From contig NZ_CP053073.1 in the NCBI RefSeq assembly GCF_013003985.1, positions 2,232,001 through 2,296,000 of the forward strand: a DNA stretch of 64,000 nucleotides, written 5' to 3'. Origin of the DNA: Usitatibacter palustris. Its GTDB lineage: Bacteria > Pseudomonadota > Gammaproteobacteria > Burkholderiales > Usitatibacteraceae. This document shows, one piece after another, positions 43,058-53,775 of the stretch; position 1 is the stretch's first letter, and each line of letters begins with the position of its first letter. The notes under the pieces are model-generated. The model ran no database searches. It saw only the letters and a list, made by a program, of their open reading frames with translations, and was not told the DNA's origin. A program made the position numbers and the translations under genes.

Positions 43058-44149
43058 CTAGTAAGCCGGCGTCTTCCGACATGGCGGCGACGCATCGACG
43101 CGAACCTTCAGTTTGCGGACAAACCCAGCGCCCGAGCCATTGGTGTACACCACCCCCTTGTGGCGTCTTTGCAGGATCGACGGCCAGGCGCCGGGCTCGG
43201 CATGTACGACTTGAATGTGTAAGAGCGCCTCTTCGTTGGCATCCGCCGGAGGGTGTTCGACAACTCGATAGCGCGTGGATCCGTGCTCGACTTTGTCCTT
43301 GACAGCATAGTGGAGGACATGACGCGCCGCCGGACGTCGCCCTGATACCTCCGCGAATCTCGCCGCAATCGGGTCAGCGTCACCCGTATCGCGAAAGAAT
43401 ATGTTTGCCCGACAATTTAGGAACTGATGCTGGTTCAGCGCCTCCACATCGCCCTCTCTGCGTACGGTCACGCGGCCGCGGTCGCTGGCGGGAACCTGGT
43501 AGACATCACTGTCGTACGCCAGAAAGAGAAGCTCTGGCGTCAGAGGGAGTATTGCGAGCGTGCCAGCAGAGTGAATGCCGAAAGACCATATGCGCGGGGT
43601 CGACCGCTGGAGATGCCATCGATTCGTTAGGATCGCCGGATCATCGGATGTCACGAATCGAACGTCAGATGTATTGCGGACAAGACACACCTTCAAGTCA
43701 TCGATTGCGCCCATCGCGTCGGCGAAGTTCCTCATTGCCATCTGCACGGCATCCTTGATTCCGAGCTTGTATCGAGGATCGTCTATGCCGATTTGCGACA
43801 TGTCCGACATCTCTACAGCCCTTTGCGAGGCCGCTTCTGTGCGAAGGTGCTGCAGCAGCCAGAAAAGCCTAAGAACGCGAAGATCATCCAAGCCCGGCAT
43901 GTGACCGCGAGCCTGAACCCGCTCGCTTACACGACCGTATTCCCCCTCAAGCGCTTGTATAGCTACCTCAAGCTCCGGATCCTTGCCATAGAAGTAGTCG
44001 CCGGAACACTGACTCTTGGTTGGCGCGCGAAATATGCACTTCCCGCGATCGATGTTAAAGAGATTAATCGCGGCGCCGTTGCACTCCGGCACCGCGAACG
44101 ATCGCAGATACACACGCGGAACAAAATGTTGATTCTTATTGACTGCCAT
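43058..44149 (-). CDS. DUF4238-domain protein
   Basis: A 363-residue protein whose N-terminus NQHFVPRVYLRSFAVP is the hallmark of DUF4238. The middle includes LRLFWLLQHLRTEAA and a segment SDVRFVTSDDPAIL. The biochemical activity of the family is unknown, and it often occurs in accessory regions. It lies between clpB and hsdM on the same strand, and its GC content is lower than its neighbours, so it probably entered with the RM island. The TAG stop is at 43058-43060, inside a 9-bp direct repeat (CTAGTAAGC at 43017 and 43058). Confidence 0.8.
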   Translation of the reverse strand: MAVNKNQHFVPRVYLRSFAVPECNGAAINLFNIDRGKCIFRAPTKSQCSGDYFYGKDPELEVAIQALEGEYGRVSERVQARGHMPGLDDLRVLRLFWLLQHLRTEAASQRAVEMSDMSQIGIDDPRYKLGIKDAVQMAMRNFADAMGAIDDLKVCLVRNTSDVRFVTSDDPAILTNRWHLQRSTPRIWSFGIHSAGTLAILPLTPELLFLAYDSDVYQVPASDRGRVTVRREGDVEALNQHQFLNCRANIFFRDTGDADPIAARFAEVSGRRPAARHVLHYAVKDKVEHGSTRYRVVEHPPADANEEALLHIQVVHAEPGAWPSILQRRHKGVVYTNGSGAGFVRKLKVRVDASPPCRKTPAY

Positions 44150-44208
44150 CGCTCGCGATCCGTTTCTAACTCAAGGCCGAGGGGCGGTGCGTCGCCTCAT
44201 GTACCTTC

Positions 44209-46809
<2,601 letters not shown>

Positions 46810-46839
46810 GGCTTTGTTATCCTTGGATCGCTACCTGAT

Positions 46840-46868
46840 AGCTGGGGTTATTCCCCCACGTTTTCAAG
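46840..46868 (-). promoter_or_regulatory. Sigma-32 heat-shock promoter of clpB
   Basis: On the minus strand CTTGAAA (46868-46862), a 14-nt spacer, then CCCCAGCT (46847-46840) match the sigma-32 consensus (CTTGAAA, N13-17, CCCCATNT) at all but one or two bases. The start codon of clpB is 30 nt downstream. The -35 lies only 9 nt from the divergent glycosyltransferase ATG at 46877. Confidence 0.8.
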
Positions 46869-46876
46869 ACCCTGCG

Positions 46877-47851
46877 ATGTCGACCGTCTCGCTGATTATC
46901 CGGAGCATGGACCGCCCCGCCCTCTCCCGGGCCCTGGCCTCCGTCGCCTCCCAGGATGCGCCAGGCATCGATGCCGAGGTGCTGGTCGTGGCCGCCTGCG
47001 GCCGCGCCCACAAGCCCGTCGCCCCGAAGACCGGCCCCTTCGGTACCCGCCTGGTCGTGGCCTCGGACGGCGGGCGCCTGACGCGACCCCAGGCCGGCAA
47101 TGCCGGGCTCGACGCCGCCTCCGGGGAATACATCGCGTTCCTGGACGACGACGATGAGCTGATGCCCCACCAGTTCCGCACCCTGCTCTCGGAATTCGAC
47201 GCCGACCCGGCCGCGCAGTTCGTCCATGCCCGCTCCCAAGCCGTGGATCCCCAGGGCAATCCCCTCTATTTATATGGCGGTCCCTGGCACGACTGGGAGC
47301 AGCTCACGACGGGCTTCTTCCAGCTGGGTGCGGTGATGTTTCGCCGCGGGCTGCTGGACAAAGGCGTGCGCTTCGACGAATCGCTCGACATCCTTGAGGA
47401 CCTCGAATTCTTCGTGCAGTGCGCCCGGCACGCGAAGCTGCGCTACCGGCCCGATCCCGTGTCGCGCTACTACGTGATGGATGGGGACTCGGGCACCGGC
47501 GAGGGTGGGAACCGTGACGACGCGCGGGTGCAGCGCGCGCTGGGCTACATCCGCGACAAGTGGCGCGATCTCGCCGCCGAGTTGGACGACCTGCCGCCGG
47601 CGCGGATCCACCGGGGGCGCGAGCAAGTCCTGCGCGGAGAGTTCGCAGCCGCGATCGAAACGCTGGCACCCGTGCTCGAAACGCAGCCCGGTGAGGTGAA
47701 CGCTCTCAACCTTTCGGGGCTCGCGCACATCAACGTCGGGAACTTCGCCGAGGCCGAAGTTCTGCTTCGCCGTGCGCTCGCGGTGGTGCCGGGGCATCCG
47801 GGCATCGAGAAGAATCTCGCGCTGCTCGCGCGCCGCCGCGCGGGGACTTAG
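46877..47851 (+). CDS. Family 2 glycosyltransferase with C-terminal TPR
   Basis: A 324-residue protein. The N-terminal GT-A domain begins [17 protein letters not shown] and carries the DxD-like [10 protein letters not shown] loop (~100). The C-terminal ~80 residues form TPR-like repeats ([40 protein letters not shown]). The product may transfer a sugar to an envelope glycan, with the TPR region binding a partner. I chose the ATG at 46877. Its 5' region overlaps the clpB promoter. Confidence 0.82.
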   Translation: MSTVSLIIRSMDRPALSRALASVASQDAPGIDAEVLVVAACGRAHKPVAPKTGPFGTRLVVASDGGRLTRPQAGNAGLDAASGEYIAFLDDDDELMPHQFRTLLSEFDADPAAQFVHARSQAVDPQGNPLYLYGGPWHDWEQLTTGFFQLGAVMFRRGLLDKGVRFDESLDILEDLEFFVQCARHAKLRYRPDPVSRYYVMDGDSGTGEGGNRDDARVQRALGYIRDKWRDLAAELDDLPPARIHRGREQVLRGEFAAAIETLAPVLETQPGEVNALNLSGLAHINVGNFAEAEVLLRRALAVVPGHPGIEKNLALLARRRAGT

Positions 47852-47895
47852 CGGGTGTTATTCTCGTAACGCCATTTCCGCTCGCGCTGCCTCCG

Positions 47896-48747
47896 ATGTC
47901 CGATCCCTTCCACGCCCTTGAAGAAACAATTACCGCCGACGTCACTCGCGCGCTCGCCGAAGACGTAGGCGCGGGCGACCTCACGGCGGCCCTCGTGCCC
48001 GAAGGCCGGCGCTCGAAGGCCCGGCTGATCACGCGCCAGGATGCGGTCCTGTGCGGCACGGGCTGGTTCAACCGCACCTTCCAGGAGCTCGACACGGATG
48101 CGGAGGTCTTCTGGCATGCCGAAGACGGCCAGGCGATCGTCGCCAACGGCACGCTTTGCGAGATCGACGGCGATTCGCGAGCGCTCCTGACGGGCGAACG
48201 CACCGCGCTCAACTTCCTGCAGCTGCTTTCGGGCGTGGCAACCCGCACGCGCCGCTATGTCGATGCGGTCGCCGGCACGAACGCGCGCATCCTCGATACG
48301 CGGAAGACCTTGCCGGGCCTGCGCATCGCGCAGAAGTACGCCGTGCGCGCCGGCGGCGGGATGAACCACCGCATCGGCCTTCACGACGGCGTGCTCATCA
48401 AGGAAAACCACATCGCCGCGGCCGGCAGCATTCGCGCGGCACTCGAGAAGGCCATCCACGACACGCCGCGCGGCACGCTGCTCGAGATCGAGGTCGAGAA
48501 CCTCAATCAACTCGAGGAAGCGCTCAACGCCGGCGCGAAGCTCGTCCTGCTCGACAACTTCGGCCTCGATTCGCTGCGCGCCGCGGTGAAGCTCACGGGC
48601 TCGCGCGCCGAGCTCGAAGCCTCGGGCGGCGTGAACCTCGGCAACGTGCGCGCCATCGCGGAAACGGGCGTGCACCGCATCTCCGTCGGCTCCCTCACCA
48701 AGGACGTCGAGGCCACCGACTTCTCCCTTCGATTCCACCACCCGTGA
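47896..48747 (+). CDS. nadC: Nicotinate-nucleotide pyrophosphorylase (carboxylating)
   Basis: A 283-residue quinolinate phosphoribosyltransferase that makes nicotinate mononucleotide from quinolinate and PRPP in NAD biosynthesis. Motifs: DTRKTLPGLRIAQKYAV, GGGMNHRIGLHDGVLIKENH and the C-terminal ASGGVNLGNVRAIAETGVHRISVG, all typical of NadC. Length is normal. It is followed 5 nt later by the MlaA-type lipoprotein gene on the same strand. Confidence 0.96.
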   Translation: MSDPFHALEETITADVTRALAEDVGAGDLTAALVPEGRRSKARLITRQDAVLCGTGWFNRTFQELDTDAEVFWHAEDGQAIVANGTLCEIDGDSRALLTGERTALNFLQLLSGVATRTRRYVDAVAGTNARILDTRKTLPGLRIAQKYAVRAGGGMNHRIGLHDGVLIKENHIAAAGSIRAALEKAIHDTPRGTLLEIEVENLNQLEEALNAGAKLVLLDNFGLDSLRAAVKLTGSRAELEASGGVNLGNVRAIAETGVHRISVGSLTKDVEATDFSLRFHHP

Positions 48748-48752
48748 TCCCC

Positions 48753-49463
48753 ATGCGCCCACTGCTCGCAGCCCTCCTCCTCGTCGTGGCCTCCGGCTGC
48801 GCGTCCCTGCCCGGTGAGCGCGATCCCCGCGACCCGTGGGAGGCGTACAACCGTCCCGTTCACGAGTTCAACGACGGCGTGGACAAGGCGATCCTCAAGC
48901 CGATCGCGACGGGATACCAGAAGGTGACGCCGACCTTCGTGCAAACGGGCGTGAACAACTTCTACGGGAACCTCCAGGACCTCGGCACCGGGCTCAACAA
49001 CATCCTGCAGGGCAAGGTGAAGGAAGGCGCGTCCGATCTTGGCCGCCTCGCGGTGAATTCCGTGATCGGCATCTTCGGTTTCTGGGATGTGGCGACCCCG
49101 ATGGGCCTCGAGAAGCACAACGAGGACTTCGGCCAGACGCTGGGCTGGTGGGGCGTGCCCTCGGGGCCGTACTTCGTGATTCCCCTGCTCGGCCCGTCCA
49201 CCGCGCGCGATGCACCGGCTCGCTACATCGACCCGCAGTATTTCTGGGGCCGCTACATCGACGACGAGGCCACGGGCTGGATCCTGCTCGGCGTGGACGT
49301 CGTGCGCTCGCGCGCGAACCTGCTGAAGGCCGGGAGCATCCTCGAGCAAGCCACCCTCACGGAAGGCGACAGCTACACGTTCGTGCGCGACGCGTGGCTG
49401 CAGCGCCGGCGCAGCATGGTCTACGACGGCAAGCCGCCGAAGGACCCGAACTACGATTATTGA
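48753..49463 (+). CDS. mlaA: MlaA/VacJ-family outer-membrane lipoprotein
   Basis: A 236-residue lipoprotein (lipobox LLVVASGCAS; Cys16) of the MlaA/VacJ family, which removes mislocalised phospholipids from the outer membrane and passes them to the periplasmic Mla system. Motifs DPWEAYNRPVHEFNDGVDKA, NNFYGNLQDLGTGLNNILQG, GFWDVATPMGLEKHNEDFGQTLG-type region (in parts) and GPYFVIPLLGPSTARD are characteristic. I chose the ATG at 48753, which gives the signal peptide. It lies far from the mlaEFD genes at 1.5-3.8 kb; no mlaC is in the window. Confidence 0.93.
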   Translation: MRPLLAALLLVVASGCASLPGERDPRDPWEAYNRPVHEFNDGVDKAILKPIATGYQKVTPTFVQTGVNNFYGNLQDLGTGLNNILQGKVKEGASDLGRLAVNSVIGIFGFWDVATPMGLEKHNEDFGQTLGWWGVPSGPYFVIPLLGPSTARDAPARYIDPQYFWGRYIDDEATGWILLGVDVVRSRANLLKAGSILEQATLTEGDSYTFVRDAWLQRRRSMVYDGKPPKDPNYDY

Positions 49464-49469
49464 AGCGCC

Positions 49470-49694
49470 ATGACGCTGGGCTGTAAGCTGTTCTTCGTCT
49501 TCGTTGCGTTTTGCACGCTGATGGGCGGCGTCATGTTCATGGCCTTTCGCGAGCGTGCCCGGAGTCGCGCAATTCCCGCGACCGACCTCGAAGCCCAGCG
49601 CGCCGCCGACGGGCGCGTGCTCACCGTGATCTTCAGCGCGGCCATCGGCGGTCTCCTCCTCACCCTGCTTGTCGCGTGGCTCGTGTTCCTCTAG
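49470..49694 (+). CDS. Small two-helix membrane protein
   Basis: A 74-residue protein with two hydrophobic segments: LFFVFVAFCTLMGGVMFMAF (~8-27) and TVIFSAAIGGLLLTLLVAW (~52-70). It starts 6 nt after the mlaA stop and ends 29 nt before the Cys-rich protein gene. No family is recognised; it is likely co-transcribed with mlaA. Confidence 0.65.
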   Translation: MTLGCKLFFVFVAFCTLMGGVMFMAFRERARSRAIPATDLEAQRAADGRVLTVIFSAAIGGLLLTLLVAWLVFL

Positions 49695-49723
49695 ATTCAC
49701 GGCTTCAACAGGGGAGAACAAAA

Positions 49724-50755
49724 ATGACGTCACGCGCACGCACGATCGGCACGATCGCGGGGCTGCTCCTCGCGCTTGCCGGCCTCAGCTTCAATGCCGC
49801 CGCCGAGTTCTGCTGGAAGGAAACCGAACCACGCGGCGCAGGCACCATTCCCACCGGATGCGGCAGCGGCAAGGAAAACAACGCCGGCCTGTGCTACTCC
49901 GGTTGCCCGTCGGGCTACGGCCAGGCGGGCCCCGTCTGCTGGAAGAACTGCCCCGCCGGATACAGCGACCATGGCGTGGGCTGCACCAAACCCGCGCCGT
50001 ACGGGCGCGGCACGGGCTACGCCTGGAAGATCACCGACGGGACCAGCAGCAGCGGAATGCTCAGCCGGTGCGGCAAGGATCACTCGCAGGGCTGCGAAAT
50101 GAACGGCGCAATGGCCTATCCCAAGTGCGCATCGGGCTTTAAGAACGTCGGCTGCTGCATCTGCTCGCCGAGCTGCCCGAGCGGCTTCACGGACACGGGG
50201 GCCACCTGCACCAAGCCCACGCAGACGCGCGGCGCGGGGACCATCCCCACGGCCTGCGACAGCGGCAAGGAAAACACCGCCGGGCTCTGCTACAACGAAT
50301 GCAAGTGGAAGGGCAGCGCGGGCTGGGGCCCGGTGTGCTGGCGCCAGTGCCCGAAATCAGCGCCGGTGGAATGCGGCCTGGGATGCGCGGCCAATCTCCC
50401 GGAGTGCGCGGCGGCGATGCTCGAGCAGACGATGTCGGTGATGGATCTCGTGATCACGATCGCGATGGAAGTCCAGACCGGTGGCGCTTCGTTCGCCTTC
50501 AAGAGCATGACCTCCGGCGGCAAGACGGCCTTCATCGCCGCGGCCAAGGCGATGATCAAGAGCAAGGCCGTGAAGATGGTGAACCGGCAGGAAGTGGTCA
50601 AGGTGCTCAAGTCGCAGTTCAAGAGCGCCAGCGAGTCGCAGATCGAGAACATGGCCAACGCCGCGACGGGCCAGGACTTCGACTTCTACTCGCTCGATCC
50701 GACCGGCATCGCGCCGATCGTGAAGGCCTACAACAAGAAGATCTGCAAGACCTGA
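49724..50755 (+). CDS. Cys-rich secreted protein with repeated modules
   Basis: A 343-residue exported protein with a signal peptide (TIGTIAGLLLALAGLSFNAAA) and an AGGGGAG ribosome-binding site. Two copies of a module beginning RGAGTIPT-x-C-x-SGKEN-x-AGLCY (~35 and ~175) surround a third Cys-rich block with CPSGYGQAGPVCW and CPAGYSDHGVGC; the Cys spacing resembles disulfide-rich, EGF-like folds. The C-terminal ~110 residues are helical and Cys-poor (FKSMTSGGKTAFIAAAKAM). No bacterial family is recognised. A family B repeat follows the stop. The large number of Cys implies a periplasmic or extracellular site. Confidence 0.75.
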   Translation: MTSRARTIGTIAGLLLALAGLSFNAAAEFCWKETEPRGAGTIPTGCGSGKENNAGLCYSGCPSGYGQAGPVCWKNCPAGYSDHGVGCTKPAPYGRGTGYAWKITDGTSSSGMLSRCGKDHSQGCEMNGAMAYPKCASGFKNVGCCICSPSCPSGFTDTGATCTKPTQTRGAGTIPTACDSGKENTAGLCYNECKWKGSAGWGPVCWRQCPKSAPVECGLGCAANLPECAAAMLEQTMSVMDLVITIAMEVQTGGASFAFKSMTSGGKTAFIAAAKAMIKSKAVKMVNRQEVVKVLKSQFKSASESQIENMANAATGQDFDFYSLDPTGIAPIVKAYNKKICKT

Positions 50756-50762
50756 TCCTGGG

Positions 50763-50809
50763 AAAAAGGGGACAGTCCCCATTTCCGAAAAGGGGACTGT
50801 CCCCTTTTT
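50763..50809. repeat. Dispersed double-palindrome repeat, family B, copy 2
   Basis: The unit consists of GGGGACAGTCCCC and GGGGACTGTCCCC palindromes around ATTTCCGAAAA, flanked by A-runs and T-runs. It is the reverse-complement arrangement of the copy at 12912-12957 with one or two base changes. Its end (50809) coincides with the first base of the thrC stop codon, and it starts 8 nt after the stop of the Cys-rich protein gene. It could act as a bidirectional terminator. Confidence 0.8.
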
Positions 50810-52218
50810 CAATGGTTTGACCGGATGTAGTCCTTCAGCGCTTCGGGGTCGGGCTTCATGGTGGTGAAGCGCTGGGGGAGTTTCTCGAGGCCTTCGAATT
50901 GCGGCGGGCGCGGCGCGTGCTCGCCGAGTGCTTCGACGATCGTGGCGTCGAACTTCACCGGCAGCGCCGTCTCCAGGCAGATCATCGGGTAGCGGGGTTC
51001 CCGCTGGCGGAGTGCCACCTTCACGCCGTCGGCGGTGTGCGGGTCGATGACCTGGTTGTACTTCTTCTTCACGAGGCGGATGGTCTCGACGCGGTCTTCG
51101 TGAAGGCTGCGGCCGGAGACGAAGCCCGAGTCTTCCTCGACCTTCTCCCAGGCGCGGTCGGTGGAAAGATCGAAGCCGCCCTTCTGCGCGACCTGCTCCC
51201 AGAGCCACGCGACCTTGTCGCCGTCGCCGTCCACGATGTCCCAGATGAAGCGCTCGAAGTTGGACGCCTTCGAGATATCCATCGACGGGCTCGAGGTTTC
51301 CTGCGTCTCGGCAGCCTTGCGCGGACGGTAGCGCCCCGTGCGGAAGAATTCGTCGAGGACGTCGTTCTCGTTGGTGGCGAGCACGAGCCGGCGGATCGGC
51401 AGGCCCATCTTCTTCGCGACGTAGCCCGCGAAGATGTTGCCGAAGTTTCCGGAGGGCACGGCGAAGCTCACCTGCTCGTCGTTCGAGCTCGTGGCCGCGA
51501 AGTAGCCCTTGAAGTAGTAGACCACCTGGGCCACGACGCGCGCCCAGTTGATGGAGTTCACCGCGCCGATCGCGTGCTCTTCCTTGAAGCCCGCATCGGC
51601 GTTGATCGCCTTCACCACGTCCTGGCACTCGTCGAAGACACCTTCGACCGCGATGTTGTGGATGTTGGCTTCCTGCAGCGAGAACATCTGCGCGCGCTGG
51701 AACGGGCTCATGCGCCCCTGCGGCGAGAGCATGAAGACGTTCACGCGCGGCTTGCCCTTGAGCGCGTGCTCGGCCGCGGAGCCGGTGTCGCCGCTCGTGG
51801 CCCCCACGACGTTGAGGTTGCGATCCTGCGCGGCGAGCTCGTGCTCGAAGAGGTTGCCGATCAGTTGCAGCGCGATGTCCTTGAACGCGAGCGTCGGGCC
51901 GTTCGACAGTCCGAGGATGTGCAGGTTGGGTTCGAGCGTGCGCAGCGGCGTGATCTCGGGCGAACCGAAGATCTCCTTCGTGTAGGTCTTCTCGCAGGCG
52001 CTCTTGAGCGCGGCACCCGGGAAGTCGTCCGCGAAGAAGCGAACGATCTCGAATGCGAGGCGCGGATAGGGCAAGTCGCGCATCGCCTCGAGCTTCACGG
52101 GCATGACGCGCGGCCACTGCTCGGGCACGGACAGTCCGCCGTCGGGAGCAAGCCCCTCGAGCAGGATGTCGGTGAACGACTGATTCGCGGCATGCCCGCG
52201 AGTGCTGACGTATTTCAT
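50809..52218 (-). CDS. thrC: Threonine synthase
   Basis: A 469-residue PLP enzyme converting O-phosphohomoserine to threonine. The PLP lysine is in GPTLAFKDIALQ, and GATSGDTGSAAEHALKG is the phosphate-binding region. I chose the ATG at 52218 (MKYVSTRGHAANQSF), the usual start; a TTG two codons upstream is less likely. It is downstream of hom, separated by a hairpin repeat that fills the gap between the hom stop and 5 nt before this start. The 3' end touches a family B repeat. Confidence 0.96.
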   Translation of the reverse strand: MKYVSTRGHAANQSFTDILLEGLAPDGGLSVPEQWPRVMPVKLEAMRDLPYPRLAFEIVRFFADDFPGAALKSACEKTYTKEIFGSPEITPLRTLEPNLHILGLSNGPTLAFKDIALQLIGNLFEHELAAQDRNLNVVGATSGDTGSAAEHALKGKPRVNVFMLSPQGRMSPFQRAQMFSLQEANIHNIAVEGVFDECQDVVKAINADAGFKEEHAIGAVNSINWARVVAQVVYYFKGYFAATSSNDEQVSFAVPSGNFGNIFAGYVAKKMGLPIRRLVLATNENDVLDEFFRTGRYRPRKAAETQETSSPSMDISKASNFERFIWDIVDGDGDKVAWLWEQVAQKGGFDLSTDRAWEKVEEDSGFVSGRSLHEDRVETIRLVKKKYNQVIDPHTADGVKVALRQREPRYPMICLETALPVKFDATIVEALGEHAPRPPQFEGLEKLPQRFTTMKPDPEALKDYIRSNH

Positions 52219-52222
52219 GGTC

Positions 52223-52325
52223 AATAAATGGGGTCAGACTCCACTTAATTTAATTCTGGGGATAAGTCGGGGCTGATCCGACTTACCCCCAGAATTAAAT
52301 TAAGTGGAGTCTGACCCCATTTATT
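52223..52325. repeat. 103-bp palindromic repeat, family C, between hom and thrC
   Basis: A near-perfect inverted repeat. Arms 52223-52260 and 52288-52325 are 38 bp and match perfectly (AATAAATGGGGTCAGACTCC on the left arm start). The pairing continues inwards through TAAGTCGG/CCGACTTA with one mismatch to a ~7-nt loop. The right arm ends on the first base of the hom stop codon (52325). The left end is 4 nt from the thrC ATG. Similar TGGGGTCAGACTCC hairpins are common in proteobacterial intergenic DNA. As RNA it would be a very stable stem inside the hom-thrC transcript. Confidence 0.85.
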
Positions 52326-53635
52326 CACAGCAGCTCCTCGAGGCGGATGCGCACCACCGGCGATGGAATCGTCGGCAGAGCCTCGATGCGGCGGATCGCG
52401 GCGTTGACGTTCTTCTCGGGCGCGGCGTGCGTGAGGATGACCACGTCCACCTGGTCTTCACCCTCGCCCGCTTCCTTCTGGAAGATCGCGTCGATGGAGA
52501 TGTCGTTGTCGGCGCAGATGCGCGTCACGTCGGCGAGCACGCCGGGGCGATCGTAGGCGCGCAGCCGCAGGTACGACGCCGTGGTCACCTGCTCGATGCC
52601 GAGGATCGGCGCGTCGGAAAGACGATCGGGCTGGAATGCGAGGTGCGGCACGCGATGCTCGGGATCGGCGGTTGCCATGCGCGTGACGTCGACGAGATCG
52701 GCCACGACCGCGCTGGCGGTCGCTTCTGCGCCAGCGCCACGACCGTAGTAGAGGGACGCGCCCACGGCATCGCCCTTCACCAGCACGGCGTTCATCACGC
52801 CTTCCACGTTGGCGATCAGCCGGCGCGCGGGAATCAGCGTCGGATGCACGCGAAGCTCGATGCCCTTGTCCGTGCGCCGCGTGATGCCCAGGAGTTTTAT
52901 CCGATACCCCAGGCCTTCGGCGTACTTGATGTCGATCGCGGTGAGCTTTGCGATGCCTTCGGTGTAGACCTTGTCGAACTGCATCGGGATGCCGAAGGCG
53001 ATCGCCGAAAGGATCGTGAGCTTGTGCGCGGCATCGATGCCCTCGATGTCGAAAGCCGGATCGGCTTCCGCGTAGCCCAGGCGCTGCGCCTCGGCGAGCA
53101 CCATGTCGAAGGGCAGGCCCTTGTCGCGCATCTCCGAGAGGATGTAGTTGCACGTGCCGTTGATGATTCCGGCGATCCACTCGATGCGATTCGCGCTGAG
53201 GCCCTCGCGAATCGCCTTGATGATCGGGATGCCGCCGGCGACCGCGCCTTCGAACGCCACCATCACGCCCTTCTTCTGGGCCGCGAGGAAGATCTCGGTG
53301 CCGTGCTTGGCGAGCAGCGCCTTGTTGGCGGTGACGACATGCTTGCCGTTGTCGATCGCCTTGAGGACGAGCTCGCGCGCGATCGTGTCGCCGCCGATCA
53401 GCTCGACCACGATGTCGATGTCGGGGCGCGCGATGATCGCCGCGGGATCGGCAATGAGCTCGATGCCTTCCAGGTTTGTCGTGCGCTGCTTCTTGAGGTC
53501 CCGAGCGCTCGCCACCTTCACGACGATGTCGCGGCCGGCGCGGCGGGCGATCTCCTCGCGGTTGCGGCGCAGCACGTCCACGGTGCCGCCACCGACGGTA
53601 CCGAGGCCCAACAGGCCGACTTGCATGGGTTTCAT
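52325..53635 (-). CDS. hom: Homoserine dehydrogenase
   Basis: A 436-residue monofunctional homoserine dehydrogenase (no aspartokinase domain) that reduces aspartate semialdehyde to homoserine. The NAD(P) motif is GLLGLGTVGGGTVDVL; TANKALLAKHG and EGIDAAHKL-type catalytic region follow (DIEGIDAAHKLTIL), and a C-terminal ACT domain (YLRLRAYDRPGVLADVTRI) suggests threonine feedback control. It sits between alaC and thrC on the minus strand. Confidence 0.96.
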   Translation of the reverse strand: MKPMQVGLLGLGTVGGGTVDVLRRNREEIARRAGRDIVVKVASARDLKKQRTTNLEGIELIADPAAIIARPDIDIVVELIGGDTIARELVLKAIDNGKHVVTANKALLAKHGTEIFLAAQKKGVMVAFEGAVAGGIPIIKAIREGLSANRIEWIAGIINGTCNYILSEMRDKGLPFDMVLAEAQRLGYAEADPAFDIEGIDAAHKLTILSAIAFGIPMQFDKVYTEGIAKLTAIDIKYAEGLGYRIKLLGITRRTDKGIELRVHPTLIPARRLIANVEGVMNAVLVKGDAVGASLYYGRGAGAEATASAVVADLVDVTRMATADPEHRVPHLAFQPDRLSDAPILGIEQVTTASYLRLRAYDRPGVLADVTRICADNDISIDAIFQKEAGEGEDQVDVVILTHAAPEKNVNAAIRRIEALPTIPSPVVRIRLEELL

Positions 53636-53660
53636 CTACGAGCGCGTCCTAAAAAGTATT

Positions 53661-53768
53661 GTCATCCTGAGGGAGCGTAGCGACCGAAGGACCTGCTTTG
53701 GAGCGCTAGCGCCGCGCTTTCGCTGTAAAGCAGGTCCTTCGGGCTCCTGCGGAGGCCCTCAGGATGAC
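53661..53768. repeat. Dispersed hairpin repeat, family A, copy 2
   Basis: A ~108-bp inverted repeat starting GTCATCCTGAGGGAGCG and ending CTCAGGATGAC, with inner arms GAAGGACCTGCTTTG and AAGCAGGTCCTTC. It lies between hom and alaC, 8 bp from the alaC stop at 53776. Sequence and layout match copy 1 at 12270-12374. Confidence 0.85.
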
Positions 53769-53775
53769 AGTGAAG

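Noticed and set aside
43017..43066. The CTAGTAAGC direct repeat as an attachment site
   Set aside because: 9 bp, only 41 nt apart, and no integrase; too short to support mobility.
50763..50809. Repeat pairs of family B as a possible CRISPR array
   Set aside because: There are only two palindromic units per site, no spacers of constant length and no cas genes nearby.
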